Position numbers and translations under genes: made by a program
Shown: positions 27,127 through 36,200 of the stretch, one piece after another
How the letters are laid out: each line of letters starts with the position of its first letter
How positions within the stretch are numbered: position 1 is the stretch's first letter
Notes under the pieces: generated by a model
Told to the model about the DNA's origin: nothing
The model's input: the letters and a program-made list of their open reading frames with translations, nothing else
Databases searched by the model: none
DNA from: Hypsibius dujardini
Taxonomy: Eukaryota > Tardigrada > Eutardigrada > Parachela > Hypsibiidae
Assembly (NCBI GenBank): GCA_001579985.1
Contig: LRSR01006750.1
Coordinates: forward strand, 1 to 64,000
Direction: 5' to 3'
DNA: 64,000 bases

Positions 27127-29266
27127 GAAGGCAGACAAACAAGCAGACAAAGAAACATACTGACAAGAAAGATGTATAGTACGCTGGTCTTGTAGACAGG
27201 GATGATGGCCAATCTTCACAAGGCCCTGGACAACTTCAACCAAGAGACTCTCGAGCAGTGCAGTCGTGAGACCGAGTTCAAGTGCATCCTTTTTGCGCTT
27301 TGCTACTTCCATGCAGTGGTGGCAGAAAGGAGGAAATTCGGACCGCAAGGGTGGAACAGGTATGTTCCTTGTCGCCTGTCTAACAATTTAGTAACTCCGC
27401 ATGTACTTGTTTTGTTCCAGACCTTACCCCTTCAATGCCGGCGACTTGACCATCAGTTCCAATGTTCTCTACAACTACCTCGAGAACAACGCAAAAGTTC
27501 CTTGGACCGATTTACGGTATCTTTTCGGAGAGATTATGTATGGTGGTCATATTACTGATGACTGGGATCGGCGTCTCTGTCGATCGTATTTGGAGGAGTA
27601 CCTTAAACCAGAAATGGTACAAGGCTTAAAAAATGTTCTATATGAGTCTTATTTGTGTGTAGGTCGGCCTGTCGGTCTGTCCGCTTGCCTGCCTGCCTGC
27701 ATGTATTTTTGTGCTCATCTGTCTGTCTGCTGGCCTGTCTGTTGCTTACAGCATTTTCTGTCTCAGATTGACAACGACTTCTACCTCGCGCCTGGCTTCC
27801 GGCTTCCCAGTCCCACTGACTACAAATCCTACCACGGCTACATCGATGAATCTCTTCCACCCGAATCACCCTCTCTTTACGGTCTCCACCCCAACGCCGA
27901 AATCGGATTCTTAACGGCCACTTCGGAAAACCTCTTCCGAATTGTCTTGGAGATGCAGCCACGTGACAGTGGAGAAGCCGCATCCGCCAACGGTTCACGC
28001 GATGAAAAATTAGCCCTAGCCGTGGAGAGTATCGTCAGCAAACTCGGGCCAAACTTCAACGTCCCAGAATTGTACGCGAAGGCCGAGGACCGGACACCCT
28101 ACACTGTGGTCTCGTTGCAAGAGTGTGAACGGATGAACACTCTGACGTCAGAGATGAAACGGTCGTTGCAGGAACTAAAGCTCGGTTTGAAGGGGGAACT
28201 GACCATTTCACCGCAGATGGACGAACTGTCCAATGCGCTGTACCTTGACTGCATTCCACCATCGTGGATGAAAGTGGCGTATCCTTCCTTGAGGCCACTG
28301 TCGTCGTGGGTTTTGGATTTGCAGAACAGGATAAAGGAGCTCGAGCGTATGCTGCATCTCTTTAGGACGTCTGTTTGTCTGTCTGTTTGTCTAAATGTCT
28401 CCCTGTCTGTCTCTGTGCCTGCTGTCTGTCTGTCTGTCTGTCTGTCTGTCTGATTGACTGTCTGACTGACTGTCGCACTATCCCTCTGTCTGTATGTCTG
28501 TCTCGTTTTCTCTCGGTATCTGTCTGTTTATCTAGATACATCTATCTGTAGCTGTCAGGCAATTAGCTTGCCTGCCTATTTGTCTTTCTGATTGTTGGTC
28601 GTTTTCTTGCGGTCTACATGCCTGCTTGTTCGCATGCCTACTTACCCGTCAATGAAACATCTATTTGCCTGATTGTCTGTTTTTTTACGTACCGCTTTTC
28701 CGATTTCCTACAACCTACATGACCGCTTCGTTTCAGAGTGGACAACGGACTTGAAAGTGCCATGTTCCGTCTGGCTGGGTGGGCTCTTTAACCCGCAATC
28801 CTTCCTCACTGCCATCATGCAGGTGATGGCGCGCAAGAACGAGTGGCCTCTCGATCGAATGACCCTCCAAATGGAAGTAACCAAGAAGCAGAAGGACGAG
28901 TGCAGTTACTCTTCCCGCGACGGCTCCTACATCCACGGTCTTTATATGGAAGGTGCCCGATGGGATATGCAGCTGGGCTCAATCATCGATGCCAAGATGA
29001 AGGAGCTCTTCTGTCCGCTTCCAGTTATTTTTGTCAAGGCTATTCCTGCGGACAAGGAAGACGCTCGGTCCATGTATGAGTGTCCAGTGTATAAGATCAA
29101 AACTCGGGGTGACACCTTTGTCGTGGCCTTCAAAATCAAGGTGATTTACTAATATATCTTCATTTCAACGCTTCTCACTTGGCTAATCTGTATTTTTTCA
29201 AAACAGGCAAAGGACAGGCCGACAAAATGGATTCTAGGCGGTGTGGCTCTTCTCCTCGAAGTGTGA
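2977..29266 (+). CDS. DNAH9/11/17-like: outer-arm axonemal dynein heavy chain, beta type (DNAH9/11/17 group), complete, many exons
   Basis: This is the ATPase motor that slides microtubule doublets in motile cilia, from the heavy-chain class that forms the beta chain of the outer dynein arm. Exons run from the tail through linker, AAA1-AAA6, stalk, microtubule-binding domain and C-terminal domain. P-loops are intact: GPAGTGKT (13631-13654), GAAGVGKT (15085-15108), GPAGSGKS (17457-17480), GVGGCGKQ (19491-19514). Class-specific phrases include [62 protein letters not shown] and [14 protein letters not shown]. The first exon (2977-3330) starts at an ATG in a good context (acaATGG); an in-frame ATG-like start 54 bp upstream is possible. 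The last exon ends [11 protein letters not shown] then TGA. I saw no disabling change in the conserved motor exons; the junctions of exon 2 and a few tail exons are uncertain. Length fits the family (about 4,400-4,500 aa). Which of the three vertebrate paralogues is closest I cannot decide. Confidence 0.95.
3415..3545 (+). repeat. CTGT tetranucleotide tract in dynein intron 1
   Basis: A short pure core (about 3438-3466) is flanked by decayed copies such as ctgcctgt and ctgactat. It reads as a long open frame only because the repeat lacks stops. Confidence 0.85.
4490..4585 (-). repeat. ACAG tetranucleotide tract (CTGT on the minus strand)
   Basis: The intron directly after the exon ending SALLQ carries acagacag units, pure from about 4537 to 4585. 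Its orientation is opposite to the tracts at 3415 and 5101. Confidence 0.85.
5101..5190 (+). repeat. purest CTGT tract in the window
   Basis: About 16 uninterrupted tctg units lie between roughly 5103 and 5168, starting a few bases into the intron. It is complementary to the ACAG tract at 4490-4585, with coding exons between the two. Confidence 0.9.
6050..6310. repeat. degenerate intronic minisatellite, unit about 30 bp
   Basis: Copies of a phrase like gttacagacattcagacacaa recur through the dynein intron that ends before the exon at about 6340, each with several changes. No coding potential is seen. Confidence 0.6.
7207..7450 (+). other. probable GC-AG intron of dynein
   Basis: The exon ends ACA AAG CAA and the intron opens gcaagt, the strong GC-donor consensus; it closes ctttcag before CTA GAA AAC. 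This joins ITKQ to LENYLDMV in phase 0, matching the related human stretch. Using the nearby gtacca donor would shift the frame. Confidence 0.6.
7212..7392. mobile_element. near-perfect foldback element filling a dynein intron
   Basis: Two 65-bp arms (7212-7276 and 7328-7392) are reverse complements with about one mismatch, around a 51-bp loop. The ends read taccaggcaaacgctgtggg and its complement, with TA at both outer edges as for a TA-targeting MITE. The element occupies most of a 244-bp intron and starts six bases after the inferred exon end. Its near identity suggests a recent insertion or a conserved hairpin. Confidence 0.8.
10923..11050 (+). other. probable GC-AG intron with three tandem acceptors
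   Basis: The exon ends CTT CGA G and the intron opens gcacgt; joining at 11051 gives LRALDKE, as in homologues. A canonical alternative donor further in would add about ten residues. The 3' end is three copies of an 11-bp unit (tttctttcagc) with AG at 11027-11028, 11038-11039 and 11049-11050. Only the last keeps the frame. Confidence 0.55.
13520..14342 (+). other. dynein AAA1 exons (main ATPase site)
   Basis: The exon from about 13520 carries the P-loop [13 protein letters not shown] and ends QMDYR near 13732. The exon at about 13978-14213 carries [20 protein letters not shown] with the Walker B glutamate, and MNPGYAGRT. The next short exon ([18 protein letters not shown]) ends at 14342. All residues needed for hydrolysis in AAA1 are present. 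Confidence 0.9.
15684..15814 (+). other. probable GC-AG intron inside AAA2
   Basis: The exon ends GAT AAC AAG and the intron opens gcatgc; the next exon starts GTC CTG ACG after tgtttag. This gives [13 protein letters not shown], which is essentially invariant in the class. A GT donor nine bases later would insert three residues into that motif. Confidence 0.6.
17700..18085 (-). repeat. long ACAG-type tract in dynein intron
   Basis: Nearly 400 bp of acagacag, acagacac and gcaggcag units between the AAA3 exon ending MPE and the exon starting at 18180. It produces several cysteine-rich open frames on the minus strand, which are artefacts. Confidence 0.85.
18710..18845 (-). repeat. ACAG/AGAG tract
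   Basis: Runs of acagacag mixed with agagagac and ending in gcaggcaggcag, in the intron after the exon ending STVFQ. Confidence 0.85.
19965..20275 (+). repeat. CTGT-type tract
   Basis: About 300 bp of decayed ctgtctgt and ctgcctgc units in the intron after the exon ending RRNLK. Weaker tracts of the same kind follow at about 20560-20920 and 21480-21640. Confidence 0.8.
20970..22420 (+). other. dynein stalk coiled coil and microtubule-binding domain exons
   Basis: Exon 20970-21468 encodes the ascending stalk helix (heptad-rich, ending AALDTLDK). Exon about 21640-21943 encodes the microtubule-binding tip beginning [13 protein letters not shown] and ending GLCSWVK. After an intron to about 22174 the descending helix starts [16 protein letters not shown]. 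The tip fits the DNAH9/11/17 type. Confidence 0.85.
22490..22575 (-). repeat. ACAG-type tract
   Basis: Acagacag units, pure for about 25 bp at the end, in the intron before the exon starting [10 protein letters not shown]. Confidence 0.8.
26185..27170 (-). repeat. ACAG tracts and a (CA)n microsatellite in two introns
   Basis: Decayed ACAG units fill 26185-26400, then, after one exon, 26890-27170. The second contains an almost pure (AC)n run of about 80 bp at 27030-27112. Such a run is likely polymorphic in length. Confidence 0.85.
27655..28690 (+). repeat. CTGT-type tracts near the 3' end of dynein
   Basis: A short tract at 27655-27760 and a long decayed one at 28370-28690 occupy the introns on either side of a large coding exon (about 27768-28347). 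Confidence 0.75.
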
Positions 29267-29621
29267 ATGGTTTTGTGTGTTTTATATACTTAACTTATGT
29301 TAAGTTATACTGTCTTTTACATACTTAATTTATGATGGGGCGGTTGCGATTTTGAAAATATAAATATGCCCGCAACCAATAGTTGCGGGATAGTCTCCGC
29401 TGGAACCTCGTTACGCCTTTGGGTCCCCGATGTTGCTTGGCGACGTTGGGTATGGTCGTCAACCAACAAGGAGATCGATCACAACCACACAACAAAACCT
29501 CAACATTACCTGCGTTAAGTCCAGTCCAGTTATTAAACAGCCCAAGGACCCTTTTAATTTACTCACAGAGAATTGCTTAGGCCCCACAAAAGAGTGAATG
29601 AGAGCCATATAACGTCGGACC

Positions 29622-32596
29622 ATGCTCTCCCCCGATTTCCTCGCTGAGATGGAGCACAAGTACTGCAGCAACCTGGTCCCGCCGGACGCCAAGAACTCAT
29701 TCCGCGACCCCACGCAGACCTACCTGGAGAGTCCGTGGACCCTTTGGCTGGTCAACAAGGTAGTCTTTTTAATCTATTAACTGACTCACTAAACTTCATT
29801 TTTATTATTAAAATAGTGATTAATATTAGTATGATGCTAGGCTTATTAAATTAAATTGTTAGTATTAGAAATTAATACAGATACTTTGCCCTTTTCAATA
29901 CATTCGTCGGTCTTTTTTATCCATTTCGTTTCTGTATTATTAAAAAATTATAACTAAAATCATCTAAAGCTAATTTTATAGCTAATTTTATATAGCTCCG
30001 TGCTAGAGACTTCTGGTATGGATTATAAAAACAATGTTGCATGCTAAAAACCATAAACCTTTCGCTTGAGGAAATTTTATTTTTTAACGTTTATTGGCTG
30101 GTGCTACATGCAGATTATACACCGGGTGCGGATTTTATTTTGGGCAAACTTTAGAAAAACTTGTAGGCCACCCGGCTTACCGTAAACCCATTTTGATACT
30201 TGAGCCCTTTTTGTTAAGCAGAAGCTGAGGTCCTACGCGTTCAGATGCCTGATTATCTCGTTTTTTTTATTGCTGTGCCTGCAAATTAATTAAGGAAGAT
30301 TGTTGGCGTTCAACTGTCTCCCAGACGTTCGGATGTTCTTTAATGCTTTAATGTCTATTATTCATCTGTTAGCATACTTTTTTTGAGCCACAAAGTTTAT
30401 GAGTTTGATAAGCAAGTTACCCTGCTCCTGAGACAGCTTTTGTATGAGGACACTTTTTCTTGGAAGATGCCCTTGTAAACGCCTAAAATCTTCCAATATC
30501 GTGGAAACATTTTTCACAATTGCTGGATACTTATTTCGCTGAATAATTGATGCTAAAATACGCTAAATCAATTCAAAACAAGTTTAAACAAACTGTGGTC
30601 TTAGTGCCTCTATCTTCAACCTGGGCTGTGGAACCTTCACCCGATTCTTTGGATTGAGTCAGTTTCTTTTTTAACAGCATTTTACAGAGTACTTATACAC
30701 TAACCAACCCGCTCGGGTATTTTATTTGTGTTCATGCAAGATGCAACACAAAAGTACAATTAATTTTTATTAATGTCATGGATTTCTAGCACGCACCATT
30801 ACTTACTCCGTACTTATATAACAGGGCGGGGCGCAAAACAAGACTTGGATGGAGTGCATCCATCCCATCGCCACCTTCTCAACCATCCAACAGTTTTGGG
30901 GCATGTACAACACCCTGAAGCCGCCGTCGGAACTGCCGTCGCAGTGGGAGTACGCTTTGTTCCGCGGCGGGATTGGGCGGCGCGTCATCATCCCCGACTG
31001 GGATGACACCGAGAACAGCGGCGGTGGATGCATGCAGCTGACTGGTTTCAATCTGGAAGCCAAGACGATTGACCATCTGTGGCGCGATATCTGCCTCAAG
31101 GCCATCGAGGAGGCGTGGATTCATACTTCCGACTACATCAACGGGACCATCGTTTCGAGCAAGAGCGGAACCACAAGGTTCTACGTGTGGATCGCGCCGT
31201 GCAAGGAACATATCTGGGAGAGCGTTCGTGACCGTTAGTCTTTTTTTACAGCTGCCTGTCTGATTGTAAGGTTAAAGTCTGCTGCTTCGGCCGATAATAT
31301 GCTTATATCTGTACTCTCTTGTTTATTCGCCCGTTTTTTTTTGTCTGAGAAGCCTAAATGTCTGTGTTTCACATGGATGCGTGGTTGTCTATGTCAAATT
31401 ATGTTGGTTAACCACATGCCTGTGTGCTTGTTTGTTTGTCTGGATATATGTCTGCCTTAGTGTCTATAAGCTAAATTTTCGCTGGTTTTCCATTTGCCGA
31501 TTTGTCTGGTTGGATGTATGCCTGCCTAATTGTGCGCGTTGAATTTCACCGGTTGTCCACTTGCCTGTCTGCCCGTTGTTGGTTTGTCTGGAATTAAGTC
31601 TGTCCGATTGTCTAAATCAAACTTTGCCAGTTGTTCACTTGACTTTTTCTCGGGTTGTCTGCCTGAATGCATGCATATGTATCCGCTAGTAAGTGCCAGT
31701 TTGAAGTGATATGACTGCTTTTGCAGGTATTGAAAGCGTTTTTTGCCAAGACTGTCGAACACCTTTGAAATGGATTCCACACATGGAGCGCAAGTCACCG
31801 CTGGAGACTAAAGAGGCGCCTCGAAGTCGTCAGTCGCGCACTGCCAACCGTCACAACGGCAGTGGCGACGGTGCCCAGAGCGCTCACAACTACACCTACA
31901 CCAGCAATCTTCCTCGCTACTTCCGTAGTCGTTCAGTCGGATACCGCGCTAAACTGGCAGAAGATATCAAGACCGATGAGTATTTGCAGGCAAAACGAAA
32001 CGTAGCTCAGTCGCATGCCGAGACCATAAAAGAGGCGGAAGCTGTTAAGGTCAATAAGTTGCACATGCCGTCAGTGAAGGGATCGGTCAGCACTATGCTG
32101 TTTCGACAATCCAGTATTGGTGGTGCCCCGTACCCCGGTCACCGACGCGGCCGGTCATGCCACGGTTTCAAAGCGTATCCGGAGTTTTCTCTGTTTAATA
32201 TGCCTGGTAGTCGCGATCAGAGCCGAGACAATGGTCGTTATCAAGGAGCCGGTCATTTGGACACAGGCGGTCAGTATGAGTTTTTGTCTGTCTGTCTGTT
32301 TGGTTGTCTTCACACCTGGCTGTCCTAACGGTTTCACTAATAACCTTCTGCTAGTCACGTCGATTTACTGGTACTAACGTTTTCTAGATTGCATCTACAT
32401 CGGACCGCCGCCGATTCGAGCTCGATCCATGAGAATGAGCAACGGTCATTTCAAAGTTATCAGGATGGAGAATGGCAAAGAGATGGTTGATGTCAGCACG
32501 CAGTTCAACGCCATGAAGGGCGCGACGAGCAATATGGCAGGCGCTGGAGGGGATGCCGGCGAGCAGGAATATTCAAACTCCCTTGATGGAGTTTAG
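29622..32596 (+). CDS. divergent eIF4E-family protein with long C-terminal extension, four exons
   Basis: Exons 29622-29759, 30825-31233, 31727-32269 and 32388-32596 join in frame (phases 0, 1, 1) to 432 aa; an in-frame stop just upstream supports the ATG. Residues about 36-185 form an eIF4E fold, which binds the mRNA 5' cap. Cap-stacking tryptophans W54 and W105 align with human W56 and W102, W168 with W166, and W71 in QFW with W73 of the eIF4G/4E-BP surface. Differences: the glutamate after W102 is D106, about five residues are inserted before W105, and the RGGRW segment is GGGCM. After residue 190 comes some 240 aa rich in Ser, Arg and Gly with no family I know. It may be a specialised cap-binding factor or repressor like 4EHP; the class is uncertain. 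It lies 355 bp downstream of dynein, same strand. Confidence 0.8.
31245..31690 (+). repeat. decayed CTGT-type tract in eIF4E-like intron 2
   Basis: Units such as ttgtctgg, ctgcctgt and ttgcctg recur through most of the intron. It is older or less pure than those of the dynein introns. Confidence 0.6.
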
Positions 32597-33209
32597 GCTT
32601 CGTGTTGTGTGCTCCTATACACAATGGATGGTTAAACTCATTTCGACTACTAGTTAAGCGTTCTCGTTAAGTTTCTTCTTAACAATGACCGTAGTTTCAC
32701 AATGGGTCAGATTTAGATGATTGTTACGTGTCTTCAACTGTGATTCGGTCGCAGGCTGTGCAAGCTGCATTAAATAACTGCCTTGACAAACAACTCATCT
32801 AAGGCCTAGTGAAACTGTACACTGATTTGGAAGCAGTCCTAAAAATTTACTAACTATGTCAACGGAAAAAACGGCCTGGGATATTTCTCATGGTATTAAG
32901 GTACAGTCTTCAACAATAATGAACATGTTCAAGAGGAGTTGTACTGCTATAAATTCCATTTGGTATTGAATAACTAATCCAACAAGCTTGGAGAAAGTTA
33001 AGGACGCGTTCCGAATTCGACATCCACCGTTGGTGCGGGCAAGCACGTTCAACCAACTACTCAGAGTGATATTTCTTGTCGATTTGGGCAGTAAACTGCG
33101 TGCATCTTAATTTAATCAATACCGGCAAATTCACAGCCAAATTTATTCAAAACGTGCTGAACTTAAGCCAATACATATATTACCATATACATGCATAATA
33201 TTGTGTACA
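32597..33209. other. convergent 3' region between two genes
   Basis: The eIF4E-like gene (+) and the TTC29-like gene (-) end tail to tail 613 bp apart. The only clear element is a minus-strand AATAAA (plus-strand tttatt, 33142-33147) about 65 bp past the stop of the minus gene. I see no canonical AATAAA for the plus gene. Confidence 0.6.
33142..33147 (-). terminator. polyadenylation signal AATAAA of the TTC29-like gene
   Basis: A perfect AATAAA on the minus strand lies about 65 bases after the stop codon, a normal distance for a short 3' UTR. Confidence 0.55.
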
Positions 33210-36200
33210 TTAAAAATACATTGTTTTACTAAACTCTGACTCCGTTTTGCCGACATCTTGGCTTATCTCGTAATCAATCAACGGCATGAGGTCACCCTCC
33301 ATTAAAACTCCCCTAAAACCTTCCGTTCCTAGCTCTTGTTCCGCTGGCTTTGCCAGCTCCAAGAAAACTTTGCAGATTGTCAACGCGCGTTTCCGCCTGT
33401 CCTTTTCATGGATGTTGGCATACACATGCTTTATGTAGGTGACAAAATCAATTCCATCATATTTAGGTTTCAAAAACTCGGATCCTGTGACCTTGAGCGT
33501 AATATCCTCCGCGTCCGGCAGCGCCGGTGCACGTCGATGAGTGCGCCACGCTGCCTTAAAGACTTCCAGGGCGATATTCGTTCGGCCCTACATCACAAAA
33601 TGTCCTTAAATTTATTGAATTGCAAATAATAACAGATTTACATCTTCTCCCCTCACCACTCTTTCGTAGATCAGTGCCAACTCCCTGTAGGCCTTGTGAA
33701 CCTGGTAGCAGTTGTCAAACGTTTGCAAATACTTGATGTACGTTCTGATATTTCTGCTGGCTTCGTCGTATTTATTTTCCCTGTCAACGTAAGTCTTGAA
33801 AATAGCAACGCATTTTGTCTAATGAACACAAGTCCAAGAATTCTTTCTTACCGGAGCATTATCATGGCTTCCGCCCAGCCGAACAACTGTTGCAGCTCTT
33901 CGGTGTACACCTTGTCTGCCTTCGAGCGGGATTTCAGATTCTTGAGTTCCTACAAACGTATCACGGGCAGTTGATACGCAAAACCGTTGAGCAGGATCTC
34001 GAGTCAATTCTTACTGCACGACTGCCTTCGGGGTCCAGATGTTCCAGAAAGCTATTGACTTCCGTTAAATAACAGGCGGCAATGGCTCGAAGATCCTCCT
34101 TTCTTGCTGTAAACGATTACAACGCTTTGAATGCTATTTTACACAAAAATTCATAGGCTACAATTGCGGCGATTAAGGAGGATAAAGCTGAATAAAATAA
34201 GGGAAAATATTAAGTGACTATCTTTTAGTTAAAATTTCTAAGTTTTTGGACAACTCTAAACTACAAGTGTTTAATTGTTGATAAATTTAAGCAAGAAAGC
34301 CAAAATTAACGAATTAAATGGGACTAAAATAAGAATTAGAATTAAAAACTACAGATACAATTTAAGTCACTTAAGAATTAACTAAGGTAATTAATAATTA
34401 GTTCCTGATATTTTCGGTCAAGTTAAATTAAAAGCTCTACTTGACTGCAACGCACACTTAATTTAACTTTTTTAATCCCTCATTTTTAATACACCTACTA
34501 AATTCTGCCATTTTTCTGGCTTTGAAGAAGAAATCCTCCGCTACTAACGGAACGTTCTGCGACTGTCCCCATGTGATATAGTAGCCGAAGAGACTTTCCG
34601 CTGCCGCTTCAGACAGTTTCCGTCCATCTGCTTGAAGCCAGGGCTTACTTTGGGATAAAAAGAAGGAATCGGCGTACAGCTTGAAGGCTTGTACATCGTG
34701 ACCTTTAAAGAATTCATTTAGAAATGCCAATATCAAAATGATATACAAATTATCGTCGGTACCGTTGGCTTTGCGGTAATCTGCCAAAAGGTATGCTGCA
34801 AGAGCCTGGCAATTACCGCTATCCGAAATGCAGGCCTTGGAGATTTTATACAAATAGACGATGAGGGTGTCAGTTACAATGTCCAACTTCTTGTCCATGC
34901 TTTGGTAATACATCAGCCTTTCGTAACATGCCTCAAAAGCTATTTCTGGCATACCTGTTAGCATCTGAATTCTTATTTAATTGTGGTAACGTATTTCTGC
35001 TGGGGGTGGTAAACTAAAATGTTTTGACTTATTAGTTTTCAGTAAATTGGATCCAACCTAATTTAAATTATTTTTCAATTTGTAATCAATACATTTTACT
35101 GGGCTAAGGATTCTTAGCTTGCTTTGAGTAAAATTTGCTGATTAATGTTTTTTGGTTTGTTACCAGTTAAATTGTTTAAGACCAGTTTAATTCTTTTTAA
35201 AACTTAAAAACGAAACTACAAAAAATGTAATTACTAAATCTTGAGTTTATTTTATTTGGTTAGTTAGGTGTAGTCAGCAACTAAAAAATAAAACGACCAA
35301 CCATTCCGTTTGAGTGACTCGACTTGAGAGAATGCATCGGCTAGTTGGATGAGCAACTGCTCGTCTTGTTTAATCAACAAGTCTCGTTCGATTACTGTCC
35401 CGCATTCTAGCTTGTTGGAGTATTCCATCTGGTTCTTGTAAATGATTTTGAACAGTTCCCGAGCAGAATCAAGCAGTCCTTTCATCAGCAGCGTCGAGAA
35501 GAAACGCACGAGGGGATCCGTGCGGAGCCTACAACGTCATACTCGCCCCAACAACAGCACTGCCAGAAACAAGAGCTTTAACATCGCTATGAATAATTGA
35601 TTCAGGTTATTTCATTACTGTGTTAATGAAAGTCCGCAATGTCAATGTACGGTTTACCGGACTCGCTAACTGCTACGGAAGTCCCGTGAGAATCAGCCCT
35701 AAGCCAGTGGTCAATGGACACTTTATCGCGGGGAACAGGGTTACAACAAAATACGGGTGGGTGTTAGCGTATTATTTCTGATACTAATGAGATCTTCAGT
35801 CAAGTCAAGGCGAACCGATGGAACTCCGGAGGACCTTATAGTGCAAACGTATTGAGTAACATGAGTTAATTTGAGGATTCGATTTGGCGATTCGATTCGA
35901 ACCACTTTTCGAATCATTTTCACAAACTTGAGGAAGCTGTTCTGCATAGTATCGCGCTCTCTATTTTGTGGATGATATCATACCCTATCAAATTTTTTAA
36001 TTTCGCAATTTTTCCCTATGAGTAATTTTTGTTATGTGAATCACTTATCGTATGCTCCCGATCTTAAGGGACAGCTAAGCCCCGCCTCCCTCGGTATGGC
36101 CCTGCACTCGATTGAACGTTCAATCTGATTCACTCTTCTCTGATTGGCTCATTTCGTACAGTTTACTCATTGTGCTCGATTGACTGATTCGTATCAAATA

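Noticed and set aside
26956-27348. Minus-strand frame of 130 codons with a VCVCVC core
   Set aside because: It reads the (CA)n microsatellite and the antisense of a dynein exon.
34458-34964. TTC29-like region as two separate minus-strand genes, the first ending at a stop at 34458
   Set aside because: A donor at 34498 (gtaggt) and an acceptor before 34106 keep the frame and join two TPR-like parts, so one gene is the simpler reading.
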